From Bacillota bacterium (GTDB lineage: Bacteria > Bacillota > Clostridia > Lachnospirales > Lachnospiraceae), in the NCBI GenBank assembly GCA_023457255.1, contig JAEWMB010000024.1, positions 62,001-126,000 of the forward strand: 64,000 bases of DNA, written 5' to 3'. Each line of letters starts with the position of its first letter. Position 1 is the stretch's first letter. The translations under genes were made by a program, and so were the position numbers. Below are positions 9,008 to 18,900 of this stretch, one piece after another. Below the pieces are notes generated by a model, which had not been told where the DNA came from, searched no databases, and worked only from the letters and a program-made list of their open reading frames with translations.

Positions 9008-9685
9008 TTAATGTTCTTTTATTTCTTTTACTATGCCATCTTCAATAACTACAACACGGTCCGCCATATCAGCAATATCCATATCATGAGTAACCATTAC
9101 AATCGTTTGATGAAACTGTTTTCCCGTTGCTTTTAACAACTCCAGGACTTCGTTTCCACTCGCAGGATCTAGATTTCCTGTAGGTTCGTCTGCCAATAAT
9201 ATAGCAGGTTTCGTAATCATTGCTCTTGCGATTGCAACACGCTGCTGCTGACCTCCCGATAATTCATTTGGATAAAACTTAAGCTTTTCTTTAATTCCTA
9301 GTTTTGATACAATCTGATTAAAGTAATCCTCGTCTACCACTTGCTTATCTGCATAAAGGGGAAGTAAGATATTTTCTAATACCGTATATTCGGGTAACAA
9401 ATTATAGGCTTGGAATACAAATCCTATTTTTTTTCTGCGAAGTATAGTTAATTCACTGTCTTTTAGATCGAAGACACTTACACCATCGATAAAAACTTTT
9501 CCTGTTGTTGGTTGGTCAAGCGCTCCTATCAGATGCATTAGCGTACTTTTTCCAGAGCCGCTCTTACCAATAATACTATAAAAGTACCCTTTCTCTATGT
9601 CAAAATTTATCTCTTTCAGGGCATGTACCTGAAGTTCCCCCGCTCCATAAGTTTTCGATAACTGTTCCACTTTTAATACCACCAT
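9008..9685 (-). CDS. ABC transporter ATP-binding protein (MacB/LolD type)
   Basis: A 225-residue ATPase. Walker A GKSGSGKST is at residues 40-48, the signature LSGGQQQR begins at 142, Walker B ILLADEP is at 162-168 with PTGNLD following, and the switch histidine is in VMVTHD. The GNLD motif and the short insert place it in the MacB/LolD/FtsE-like type VII (mechanotransmission) group. Its ATG is one base after the stop of the large permease, and its ribosome site GGGAGAT lies inside that gene's last codons, so the two are translationally coupled. No two-component system is adjacent, unlike Bce-type peptide modules. Confidence 0.9.
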   Translation of the reverse strand: MVVLKVEQLSKTYGAGELQVHALKEINFDIEKGYFYSIIGKSGSGKSTLMHLIGALDQPTTGKVFIDGVSVFDLKDSELTILRRKKIGFVFQAYNLLPEYTVLENILLPLYADKQVVDEDYFNQIVSKLGIKEKLKFYPNELSGGQQQRVAIARAMITKPAILLADEPTGNLDPASGNEVLELLKATGKQFHQTIVMVTHDMDIADMADRVVVIEDGIVKEIKEH

Positions 9686-9686
9686 A

Positions 9687-12600
9687 TTATCTTATCTCCC
9701 TATTTTGAATATTTTCAATCGGTTGTTGTTTTACCATTCTCCGAATTGGAACATAGGAAATCACAGTCATAATAAGAACAAATGCCCCTTGTAAAATTCC
9801 GTATCCGGCATAAGGGAATCCCTTTATCCGATAGCAAAAAAAATCATGCAGGACGTCTACTAATGTGATTTCAGCTCCGCTAATTCCAGGTATTGTTATC
9901 ATCGCAATAAGAATCAGAATAAGATTTACCAGCAATAAGGATAAGAGGGCACTGAGAAATCCTTCTATTATATAACCCTTATAAAATTGCCGTCTTGTTA
10001 TACCTATCGCTTGCAGCACACCGATTCTGCTGCGTTCCTGTTCCACCCTTGAATAAGAAATGTTATATAATATAACAACAATAAGCGCGGCTGAGGAAAT
10101 TCCAAAGATACTGTATAAAATAGATTTTCCGATTGCTTTACTCTTTAAAGGTTCATACTCCGCATGATAATTATAAACTGCAGCATTGGCTTCTCCGGAT
10201 AGATTCATTAATATCCTTTCTACCTCTGAGCTATCCGCTCCAGCCTTCAGTGTTATATAAAATTGTGTTTCTCCATATCGGGACAGACGGTAGACCTTTG
10301 TTTTTAATACTACTTCAGAAGGGCTCTCATTTCCTATTCCGGTCATATACGGATGCAGGTAAGTGGTCAGCTGCTTTGATCCCATTACCACATGTTCCTG
10401 AACCTCCTTTGCAAATGGCCATATATTCTCCTTCGGAAAATAATAAATTACTCCGGAAACGGTAACTTCTTTTTCTTTCACAATCTCCTCAAACTGATTT
10501 GTAGCTACATTGATCACTTCCGTAACTGTCTTTAGTTTTATCTTATCGCCTGGTTTCACCCATTCGTCTTGCTGATAAATATCGGCATACCTTTTATGAT
10601 AAGTGGTATTCCCCTCCTCTGATCTTAAAGGGTTTAGTACAATTACCTCTTCCCCTGCTTCAAACCGTTTAGTGTCCACGTTTCCTACAGTTACTGCTTC
10701 CAGAAATTTTTGATATCTCATTGTTTGTGTGTCAAGAGAATATAGATTAGAAATAATAGAGTCATCATCCCCTGATATAATCTCCAAATGATAGCCTTTT
10801 AACTGAATATCAATATTCTGAATCCTATTTGTACTTTGAAGCTTTTCAAGAAATGGAACCATTTGTGATTTTCCTAAGGTATACGGAATTACATACTCGA
10901 AATCCGGGTTCCCATAGGAAGTTGCTTCCCGATAAGGTGCATGTGCCTGATAGTTTAGAAAAACTGTGATGCCTAATAAAAGAGCCGCTAAACAAGTTAA
11001 TCCAAAGTTCAATAAGGTTTTCCCTTTGTTATAAGTATAATAACGGTAAAAAATCCTGGATGCACTGTGCCGTTTCAAAGCTTTCCTTAAAAATCTATCT
11101 TTTACTTCTCTACCCTCTAGCAATAGATCAGACTCTTTATGCTCCCTTATTGCAACTTTTTTCTTCTTATGTTTTGTTAATGCAGTGATGGAAAGCAATA
11201 ATGGTGTTTTAATAGCAAGTATCGTGGGTATCATAATCCCTAAGAATACAGAAATTACTCCAAAGACAACACCAAAACTAAGCTTATTCATATCAATATA
11301 AAAATACATAGGATAAGTTACAAATTCAGATAAAATAAACTTCGCAATCCAGGATAATAAGAATCCGGCCATAAGCCCCAGAGGAAACGCTGATTTTAAA
11401 ATATATAGAATTTCCCACAGCAGCATTGCACAAACTTGACGGTTTGAGTAGGCAATACTTTTTAATAAACCAATGTATCGTCTTCGTTTCTTTACCTGTG
11501 TTAAGAAAACCTGCAATAATGCAAGAACTTCCATAATAAAGATGGCGCAAACTAATCCCATAGCCATAACATCTTCGTTGTTACCGTAACTTGGGAAGGC
11601 AAATATATTTTTCTGAGAACTTATATCTGTGGCTTCCAGCATACGGAAGGCCTCCGATATCCCCCCATTCACTGTGAAAAAGCTTTGTACCGGAAATCTA
11701 TAGTCTTCTACCTTGGCTACAGTTTGTCCATAAAATGCTTCCCGGAACAAAGTACCACCCGCATCGGAAAGGAACGCATTGGGTAATATACCTGCTTCAT
11801 TAATTGCCCATTTTCCGGTATAGTTTTGAAAGATGCCGGAAACAACGTAGTCTTTACGAATCGAGATGGTTTGATTCGCTAAGATTCCGTCCCTCTCAAA
11901 TTCCCCTGGTGCTCCGCTTTTTTTCCCTAATAATATGTATTGACTTTTTATTGTTACGGATGCACCGTTTATTGTTTCAGTTTCAAAAAGATTATGTATT
12001 GCTCCGTCCCACTCCTTATATTCTTCCAAAGTTCTTATCCTATCTAATAATAGATAGTAAATTCCTACTTCCCCATCTGCTTTTTGATACTTAGAACATG
12101 ACAGCACCGTGCCATATACTTCTCCCATGCTTTCGCTAAAGGGAATTAACATTATCCTTAGATTATCCGGCCCATTAACCTGAAAAATCCGTTCGTCATG
12201 GAATGGAATTTCCGTTCCTATTGGCCCTTCACCCCAACTATAAAGTTCTTTTGTGAAACTTTCTTCTATTTCATAATTATTTTGAATGAGCTGAATCATC
12301 TCTTCCCAGGTATCCGGTATCTCTAAATTAATATAAGAATCCTCTGCCTTAAACTCTGTTACAACTTTCTTACTTATCTCAAGAGTAACCGTATCGCCAA
12401 CCGAGATATTTTTTCCAAACCCACCCAGAGAAGTTACCTCAAGTGCTATCTCTTCCTCTTTTTGCGGAAGTCCTCCCTCCGTAAATTCTAAGTTAGCCAT
12501 CCGGTAAAAATTCTCATCCGCAGTCGCTAAAACACCTGCATTGGAAGCTTCCCCTAAGATAGCCACATTTCCTATCTGATTCACAACCTCTTGACTTGTT

Positions 12601-12824
12601 AATCTATCCATAATTTCATTGTTACTATCCATAATTGCCCCATGCCACGAACCGTACAACTCTTCTCTTTGTCTTTGCTTACTCTCCTCCATACTAGAAA
12701 CTAATGTTGTGGATAAAACAATGAAAGCAAATGTTAACGTTATAATTACCATTAGTAATCGTTTTGCCTTTTTTCTTCCTTTTATTCCTTCCCATGAAAT
12801 TTCCCGCATGCTTTTCAATTTCAT
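9687..12824 (-). CDS. Large FtsX-domain ABC permease (MacB type)
   Basis: A 1,045-residue membrane protein. A first helix lies at about residues 23-46, a large extracellular region follows at about 47-420, a block of three helices covers about 425-545, another helix lies near 605, a second extracellular domain follows, and three C-terminal helices belong to the second FtsX domain. Two FtsX units in one chain with large outer domains are typical of Gram-positive type VII exporters that move lipoproteins, peptides or signals or transmit conformational work. GGGGGAT precedes the ATG. It is co-transcribed with the ATPase. The substrate cannot be told from sequence. Confidence 0.85.
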   Translation of the reverse strand: MKLKSMREISWEGIKGRKKAKRLLMVIITLTFAFIVLSTTLVSSMEESKQRQREELYGSWHGAIMDSNNEIMDRLTSQEVVNQIGNVAILGEASNAGVLATADENFYRMANLEFTEGGLPQKEEEIALEVTSLGGFGKNISVGDTVTLEISKKVVTEFKAEDSYINLEIPDTWEEMIQLIQNNYEIEESFTKELYSWGEGPIGTEIPFHDERIFQVNGPDNLRIMLIPFSESMGEVYGTVLSCSKYQKADGEVGIYYLLLDRIRTLEEYKEWDGAIHNLFETETINGASVTIKSQYILLGKKSGAPGEFERDGILANQTISIRKDYVVSGIFQNYTGKWAINEAGILPNAFLSDAGGTLFREAFYGQTVAKVEDYRFPVQSFFTVNGGISEAFRMLEATDISSQKNIFAFPSYGNNEDVMAMGLVCAIFIMEVLALLQVFLTQVKKRRRYIGLLKSIAYSNRQVCAMLLWEILYILKSAFPLGLMAGFLLSWIAKFILSEFVTYPMYFYIDMNKLSFGVVFGVISVFLGIMIPTILAIKTPLLLSITALTKHKKKKVAIREHKESDLLLEGREVKDRFLRKALKRHSASRIFYRYYTYNKGKTLLNFGLTCLAALLLGITVFLNYQAHAPYREATSYGNPDFEYVIPYTLGKSQMVPFLEKLQSTNRIQNIDIQLKGYHLEIISGDDDSIISNLYSLDTQTMRYQKFLEAVTVGNVDTKRFEAGEEVIVLNPLRSEEGNTTYHKRYADIYQQDEWVKPGDKIKLKTVTEVINVATNQFEEIVKEKEVTVSGVIYYFPKENIWPFAKEVQEHVVMGSKQLTTYLHPYMTGIGNESPSEVVLKTKVYRLSRYGETQFYITLKAGADSSEVERILMNLSGEANAAVYNYHAEYEPLKSKAIGKSILYSIFGISSAALIVVILYNISYSRVEQERSRIGVLQAIGITRRQFYKGYIIEGFLSALLSLLLVNLILILIAMITIPGISGAEITLVDVLHDFFCYRIKGFPYAGYGILQGAFVLIMTVISYVPIRRMVKQQPIENIQNREIR

Positions 12825-12925
12825 TTGCCATCCCCCTTATCTATGAAACGATAGACTGCCATTTACCACGATCCCCATTAATAAACCCTATGTGATAAAC
12901 AGCATCAGTCTAAAGATATAACCCT

Positions 12926-12954
12926 AGTATACCACATCCTTTTTTTAATGGAAT
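12926..12954 (-). promoter_or_regulatory. Putative promoter of the FtsX-ATPase operon
   Basis: On the minus strand: ATTCCA, a 17-base spacer, then TATACT preceded by TGG, an extended -10. The weak -35 is offset by the TGN element. It lies about 100 bases upstream of the permease start. Confidence 0.45.
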
Positions 12955-13219
12955 AATTTCCTGTAATTTTGTTATTTGTTTTCTTTTATGATATTACACA
13001 CAATATCGAACGCTAAAAAAGGTTACAAAGAAATTTGAAAAATGCCCCAATAAGATAGAAATTTATGAAATGATGATTTACATACTGTGAAGTATGATAT
13101 AGGCTCAAGATGAAGAGCATATAGAGAAGAATCTATATGCTCAAGACGAATCAATATGTAGAGAAAAACTAAAATCGTAAGAAATAGGAACATTAGAAAA
13201 ATAAGGAATAATCAAAATA

Positions 13220-13272
13220 ATAAGGAAAGGCTATTTATATTTAAATTACTATAAAGCAGCTTTTCCTTATAT
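13220..13272 (-). terminator. Terminator of the FPKTG wall-protein gene
   Basis: On the minus strand, AAGGAAAAGCTGCT pairs with AGCCTTTCCTT across an AT-rich loop and is followed by ATTATTTT. It starts about 50 bases after the stop codon. Confidence 0.6.
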
Positions 13273-13320
13273 ACGAATATGATTTATTATCAGCTTATCC
13301 TCGAATAGCTTCTGATAAAA

Positions 13321-13950
13321 CTATGCTCTTTCCCTCTTCTTTGTAACTACAAATACTACTCCTGCACATGCAACAATAGCAAGTAATATCACAACCGGCA
13401 TCACATTCTCACCAGTCTTTGGAAACTCTTCGGATACGGTACTTGTTGTTTCTGCCGCAGGTGTTTCTGCTGCCGCTTTAGTTCCCAGGCTTGAAGCTTG
13501 GTCATCTGATAGAAACATATCTTTGATGGAATAAATACTGCTTCCACCATCAAGTCCTGTAAAGTTAATCCAGGAAATTACCGCAACGCCTTTCTCATCT
13601 ACCGGAAGAACAACGTCTTGATATTCTTCTGTTAAAGTGATTCCTAAATCCTTTAAATTAAAGCTTGCCGTATCAGAAACCACAATTTGTGCAGCAGCAG
13701 TATCTCCTGTTGCTTTCATTACAATATGTAAGTACTTCGCATTTACCTCGTAATCGCCCATATTAAGCTGTGTCCAGTTACCAGGTCCCTGTACGCTTCC
13801 ATCCACTTCTTCCCCTGCATTCACAAATCCGCCACTTAAGATCTTACCATCCTTCATTAAATCCGTAGCAGCTAATACATTCACAGAGAACAAAGCCATA
13901 ACCGCAAGCACTGCTAAAAATGTTGCAATAGATTTTCTTAATTTTTTCAT
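13321..13950 (-). CDS. Secreted protein with FPKTG sortase-anchoring signal
   Basis: A 209-residue surface protein. A signal peptide (residues 1-28, ending NVLAA) precedes a domain of about 120 residues with alternating beta strands (GNWTQLNMGDYEVNAKYLHIVMKA), resembling a carbohydrate-binding or jelly-roll module but not assigned. An Ala/Glu/Thr-rich linker follows, then FPKTG at 176-180, a hydrophobic helix and the basic tail KKRERA. This is a complete wall-sorting signal with F in place of L. GAGGAGGT precedes the ATG. A class B sortase gene lies head-to-head 337 bases away, so this is its likely substrate. The promoter and operator-like repeats lie at 13977-14073. Confidence 0.85.
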   Translation of the reverse strand: MKKLRKSIATFLAVLAVMALFSVNVLAATDLMKDGKILSGGFVNAGEEVDGSVQGPGNWTQLNMGDYEVNAKYLHIVMKATGDTAAAQIVVSDTASFNLKDLGITLTEEYQDVVLPVDEKGVAVISWINFTGLDGGSSIYSIKDMFLSDDQASSLGTKAAAETPAAETTSTVSEEFPKTGENVMPVVILLAIVACAGVVFVVTKKRERA

Positions 13951-13976
13951 TGTAAGTACCTCCTCATATTATTAAA

Positions 13977-14045
13977 TTTAACGTAAAACTAAAAATATTC
14001 ATCGAATAATATTGTATATATTGTATAGTTTAACGTTTAACTAAA
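13977..14045 (-). promoter_or_regulatory. Operator-like repeated palindromes in the wall-protein leader
   Basis: Two 17-mers in the same orientation, 52 bases apart, differ at two positions: TTTAACGTAAAACTAAA at 13977 and TTTAACGTTTAACTAAA at 14029. The second is the core of TAGTTTAACGTTTAACTA (14026-14043), an 18-bp palindrome with a central AACGTT and only one mismatched symmetric pair. It starts immediately after the -10 box and covers the expected transcription start. The arrangement suggests a repressor, possibly TetR- or MarR-like; no candidate regulator gene is adjacent. Confidence 0.5.
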
Positions 14046-14073
14046 TACTATCATTTGTTCCTTATTATGTCAA
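14045..14073 (-). promoter_or_regulatory. Sigma-A promoter of the FPKTG wall-protein gene
   Basis: On the minus strand TTGACA, a 17-base spacer, then TAGTAT. This near-consensus promoter lies about 95 bases upstream of the start codon, with an operator-like palindrome directly downstream. Confidence 0.7.
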
Positions 14074-14223
14074 TCTATATTTTAAGTTCTTTTAAAACTT
14101 TTCACCGATTTACCCAATTAATAATAGGGATTTAATTCCAATAAATAAACTCTCTAAAGAAAATAAGTACTTCATCCGAAAATAACTACATCTTTAAAGT
14201 CTTAACGTACGAATAGAAATCTC

Positions 14224-14253
14224 TTATCATTTTCTATATACATATGATATAAT
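14224..14253 (+). promoter_or_regulatory. Putative sigma-A promoter of the sortase gene
   Basis: TTATCA, an 18-base spacer, then a perfect TATAAT, ending 34 bases before the sortase start. It is separate from the wall-protein promoter in the same divergent region. Confidence 0.55.
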
Positions 14254-14287
14254 CTTCATAATCGTATCAAAGGGAAGGAGTATGCTT

Positions 14288-15361
14288 ATGGATTGTGAGA
14301 AATCACCGGCACTAAAAAAAGAAGAACAAAAAACAAACTCAAAAACCGACTCACTACAAAACAATAGAAAAGCACTACCTTATAAGATTATCCATGTACT
14401 CTCTCTTATTATATTAATGACAGGAATTTATCTACTGGCAGATATCCTATGGATTAGTCCTGCTAATTCAAGCAATACGTTAAAAGAAGTTCAAAATCTT
14501 TATGAAGACAATAGCATAATAACTCCCAAAGTAACAATAACTCCTTCTATTCCACCGGTAACTAAGGAACCAGTAATAGTTGCACCGGAAGAAGAATTAC
14601 CATTAGAAAAATTCAGTCATCTGTTAGAGCTAAATCCAGATGTGAAAGGTTGGATTCAGATAGAAGGGACCAATATCAACTATCCGGTTCTGCAATCAAC
14701 CAAAGAAGACCCGGAATATTATCTTACCAGAAATATAAAAAAGGAAGAAGACCGATTCGGCAGTATTTTTCTTGATATCAATACAAATATTGAGACACCG
14801 ACACAATCACTGCTAATCCATGGCCATAATATGTCAACCTCCGGAACTATGTTTCATGAATTAATGAATTATAATGATTTCGATTTTCTGATAAATTATC
14901 CATTGATTCAATTTGATACACTTTATGAGGAGAGTTATTGGAAGATATTCTCTGTCTTAAAAACAAATGGTTCCTCTGCAAAAGAAGAACTTTTTGATTA
15001 TCAGCGCGGAAGCTTTCTAGATTCTTCCGACTTTTTAAATTTTGTTTATCAAATAAAAGTGCGCTCAATTTTTAATATCCCCTTAAAAATATCAAAAGAG
15101 GATCAAATACTTTTATTATCAACCTGTTCTTATGAACTTCCTAATTACCGAACGGTTATCGTGGCTAAGAAATTAAGACCGGGAGAATCCGAAGAACTAT
15201 CGAGGGAATCCGTAACAAAGAACAAATCACCTCTTTATCCGGATAGCTGGTATCAGCAATACGGTGGAACACCTCCAGCCATTACAAACTTTGAAGATGC
15301 ATTAAAAAACGGTGAAATAAATTGGTATCAGGAAATTACTGACAACCTTGATAAAAAATAA
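14288..15361 (+). CDS. Class B sortase
   Basis: A 357-residue membrane-anchored cysteine transpeptidase. After a lysine-rich cytoplasmic N-terminus, one helix (about residues 35-58) is followed by a Pro/Thr linker and the sortase domain (about 110-300). ELNPDVKGWIQIEGTNINYPVLQ is the class B hallmark. Catalytic elements are HGHN (178-181), LSTCSYE with cysteine 280, and arginine 288 in NYRTVIVA. About 60 residues beyond the usual class B end form a polar C-terminal extension of unknown role. The start at 14288 lies 7 bases from GGAAGGAG; the ATG at 14282 is too close. The divergent FPKTG protein is the probable substrate, as clostridial class B sortases often accept XPXTG signals. Confidence 0.9.
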   Translation: MDCEKSPALKKEEQKTNSKTDSLQNNRKALPYKIIHVLSLIILMTGIYLLADILWISPANSSNTLKEVQNLYEDNSIITPKVTITPSIPPVTKEPVIVAPEEELPLEKFSHLLELNPDVKGWIQIEGTNINYPVLQSTKEDPEYYLTRNIKKEEDRFGSIFLDINTNIETPTQSLLIHGHNMSTSGTMFHELMNYNDFDFLINYPLIQFDTLYEESYWKIFSVLKTNGSSAKEELFDYQRGSFLDSSDFLNFVYQIKVRSIFNIPLKISKEDQILLLSTCSYELPNYRTVIVAKKLRPGESEELSRESVTKNKSPLYPDSWYQQYGGTPPAITNFEDALKNGEINWYQEITDNLDKK

Positions 15362-15410
15362 ATAGAGAAGTGAACTAATCGTTCTCTTTACTTCCATCAA
15401 TCAATTTAGA

Positions 15411-15498
15411 GGGACTGTCCAAAAAGAAGAAGTATCAGATATTATATGAATTTATTGTATACGATATCTAGTATGAATTTTCTTTTTTGGCAGCCCTC
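15411..15498. repeat. Junction palindrome, family member A
   Basis: An 88-base imperfect palindrome between two convergent genes. The arms GGGACTGTCCAAAAAGAA and TTCTTTTTTGGCAGCCC pair with a bulged A, and a core containing CAGATAT and ATATCTAGTA continues the fold. The core matches the element at 20293-20396. It probably acts as a bidirectional terminator. Confidence 0.7.
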
Positions 15499-15529
15499 AT
15501 TTATAATAGCAAAAATTGAAAATACAGGT

Positions 15530-15793
15530 CTACCAGCGATGCGAAATATCGGGGCAGCTATTCGATTTTATCGCAGCTCTCATTTCAACAAAACAACCGC
15601 ACGCTCTGCACATACCATTGAATAGCTTATCACACTCACGGCACTGCTCTAATCTTTGCTCATATATCCCCGGTTCCACCTTGATATCTCCACTAAGACT
15701 TTCTATGTATTCATAAACCCGTTCCCTCAGTCCATCTTCCGACATATCGGAAAGCAAACACCGCTTGCACATTCTTCGATCTTCCATCCGCAT
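15530..15793 (-). CDS. Small cysteine-rich protein (DUF6171 type)
   Basis: An 87-residue protein with eight cysteines: CKRC near the N-terminus, then CRECDKLFNGMCRACGCF and a final CPD. The spacing suggests two zinc-ribbon-like knuckles. The layout matches a small family annotated DUF6171 in Lachnospiraceae; no function is known. AAGGAG lies 4 bases before the first ATG and 10 before a second in-frame ATG, so the start could be two residues later. It converges on the sortase gene across palindrome A and diverges from the protease gene. Confidence 0.7.
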   Translation of the reverse strand: MRMEDRRMCKRCLLSDMSEDGLRERVYEYIESLSGDIKVEPGIYEQRLEQCRECDKLFNGMCRACGCFVEMRAAIKSNSCPDISHRW

Positions 15794-15903
15794 CTTTCTC
15801 CTTTTTTATTGATATAATTCTATAAAATAACTATTTCATACAACTTGTTATATATTCTGACATAACATTGAATAATTTGTTATTTTTACACTACATTTAA
15901 AAA

Positions 15904-15932
15904 TTGACACACTTATTTGATAATTGTATAAT
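15904..15932 (+). promoter_or_regulatory. Consensus sigma-A promoter of the S8 protease gene
   Basis: A perfect TTGACA, a 17-base spacer and a perfect TATAAT, about 50 bases before the start codon. This predicts strong constitutive transcription unless a repressor acts. Confidence 0.85.
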
Positions 15933-15982
15933 TCTTACAGCTTGTTTAAGCGAATCTATCTTAGAAAGAATGAGGGATGTGC

Positions 15983-18900
15983 ATGAGTAAGAAAAATTTT
16001 AGCTGCATTAGAAAAAGAGGTATCGCAATTTTGCTTGCTTTTCTTTTTGCTCTTTCTGCTGTTAATCAAGGGATAGCAGTAAGTGCGGCACCATTAAGTA
16101 CAAATTTTTCCATTACAACAGAAAATTCAAACATTTCACGTATCGAAAGCCCATACAAATTAGAAAAAATTTCTCTGGAAAAAAGTGCACTGCAACTTTT
16201 AAATAATCAAAACAAACTATCAACTACACCTGCGGATAATCAAATTCTAAAAGATGTGACAATCATTGTAGAATTAGAGGGAGCTTCCTTGCTTGATTAT
16301 TATAACATGCAATATCACTATGATAAGTACTCTTTCCTAGAAAATGATTCTAAACTCAATAATTTCTTAAACACACCTGACGTAAACACTGAAAAGGAGC
16401 AGATACTTTCTTCACAGCAGTCAATCTTTTATCAAATATCTGCAATCTCAATTTCATCCGGGGAAACATCTAAGATGACGAAACAAAATAAAGTATCCCC
16501 TCAGCTATTGTATCAATATACAACAGTTATGAATGGCTTTGCAATCCGCTGTAATGCTTCCTTGCTAAATACAATTCAAGCACTGGAAGGTGTGAAAAAT
16601 GCCTATATTTCAGCTACTTATGAGATTGAAGAACCTCAAATGACAAGCAGTGTTGATATGATTGGTGCAAGCAATACATGGGATTTAAATTATGAGGGAG
16701 AAGGCATGGTAATTGCGGTTATTGATACCGGCCTTGATGTTAATCATACTGCTTTCTCTGTATTGCCGGCAGCTCCTTCCTTAACTCAGAGTATCGTAAA
16801 CGAAAAAATCTCCTCCGGCTTGATTGCAAACGGCAAATACATAAGTGATAAGATTCCTTACGTTTATGACTACGCAGACATGGATTCCGATGTCTCTCCT
16901 ACCGCCGATTCCATCACACTCTATGGCAATGAACACGGCACTCATGTTGCAGGTACCATTGGTGCCGGCGCTGGTGAGGTTACAGGTGTTGCACCTAAGT
17001 CCCAGCTTGTCATACTAAAGGTTGCCTCCGATTATTACGAAGGCATTCCAAGTGAATACATTCTTGCGGCACTGGATGACGCAGCCGATCTTTCGGTTCA
17101 TGTGGTCAATATGAGTCTTGGTGCCCCGGCCGGCTTCTCTAACGCAGAAAGTGAAACTATGGAATTAATTTATCAGCGAATGACTGCTGCCGGTATCTCC
17201 TTATCGGTATCTGCCGGGAATAACTATAGCAGCGCTTATCAGAATCAACTGGATGGTTATGCCAAAACAAGCAATCCCGATACCGCGGCGGTTGGTTCTC
17301 CCTCCACCTATAAAAGTTCAACCTCCGTTGCCAGTGTAATTAATAGTGCCTACCACTCTGCATACTTTACAATAGGCGACCTATCGATTCCATATACGGA
17401 AACTGCTGCAGCAGCCGATCCTAAGTTTTCTGATCTTGCGTCCAAAGAACAAACCTCTTATGAAGCAGTTCTGATTCCAGGCTATGGTGAGGATACAGAT
17501 TATCATGACATATCTGTCACAGGAAAAGTTGCCGTAGTATCACGGGGTGGTATTTCCTTTAATGAAAAGATAGTTTGTGCTGCCAGCCATGGTGCGGTTG
17601 CTATCGTGGTAAAGAATAACCAGGCTGGTACCTTTGGTATGGCAATCAATGATTATTTAATTCCTGCGGTCTCTATTACCTCCGAGGATGGGTTATTAAT
17701 CAGTAATTCTTCCGTCAATATGATCAATCCACAGGCAGGGAATAGTGAATTTCCAAATGCTAACGCAAAACAGCCCTCTGCCTTTTCCTCTCTTGGTGCC
17801 ACACCAGACTTGAGATTAAAACCAGAAATTGCTGCACCGGGAGAACATATTTATTCTACTGTCCCATTCGATGGATATACATCAATGAGCGGTACTTCTA
17901 TGGCAGCGCCTCATATTGCAGGTTGTTATGCGTTAGTGAAGGAATATCTATATTCTTCCCCTTTGTTCTCTCAAAGTAATCCAAGAGAACTAGAGGAACT
18001 TGCCACAAAATTGTTAATGAGTACTGCAGTTCCAAGTAAGAAAAATGGTGTCCCATATTTTCCGAGAAAACAAGGAGCCGGTATTGTAAACATCTATAAC
18101 GCTATTCATACCAAAGCCTACCTCTCCGTCCATCATAGTGAAAGCCTTAATCGCCCGAAATTAGAATTTGGTGATGATAGAAATAAGTCAGGGGTATTTA
18201 CCCATAGTTTCCAAATATCTTCAATTTCTGATACAGAAATAACTTATCACCTGAATACTACTACCTTAACAGAACGGGTGCTTACCTCCTCCTATGGTGA
18301 CTTAATTGCAGAATCGCCTTTTGACATCACGGGATTTGTAACTGCAGTTACTACAATAAATGGGCAGCCAGCAAATACTGTCACCTTAAAACCATATGAG
18401 GAAGCCACAATCACACTTACCATTACCTTATCAGAGCAAATAAAGCAATACTTGAATCGCTATTTTATAAATGGTGAATTTATAGAAGGATATGTAACCC
18501 TAACACCGGTTTCTGATAGTAGGTCAACAATATCGAATACGATATCCTTGCCCAACGGTACTGCTCCGCAATCTGGTGTTACTCTCTCTCTTCCATTCCT
18601 GGGTTTCTTTGGTGACTGGACAAGAGCTGGTTTATTTGATGAATCTTCCCTATATGATAATCAATTATTTGGAAACGGAGCAAAGGAAGTATACTCCCAA
18701 GCTCCAACCCTGCTGCTAAGTAAAAATCATTACCTTGGAGTAAACTTTCTTGATGACATGGCCTATACACTGTTAAATAATAATTATAGCCCCTATAGTT
18801 ATTCCTCCTACTATAGATCCATGCTAAGCCTAAGTCCGGAGAAAATAGCAATTTCGCCAAATGGTGACGGATATATGGATACCTTATATCAGGCAAACAT

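Larger units (their letters stand above)
12825..13320. other. Gene-free stretch before the FtsX operon
   Basis: About 500 bases without a supportable gene. It holds the FtsX operon promoter (12926-12954), two small hairpins (CATACT...AGTATG at 13081-13096; GAGCATATAGA...TCTATATGCTC at 13115-13142, perfect 11-bp arms) and the terminator of the wall-protein gene (13220-13272). The region between the hairpins and the terminator is purine-rich and otherwise featureless. Confidence 0.5.
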
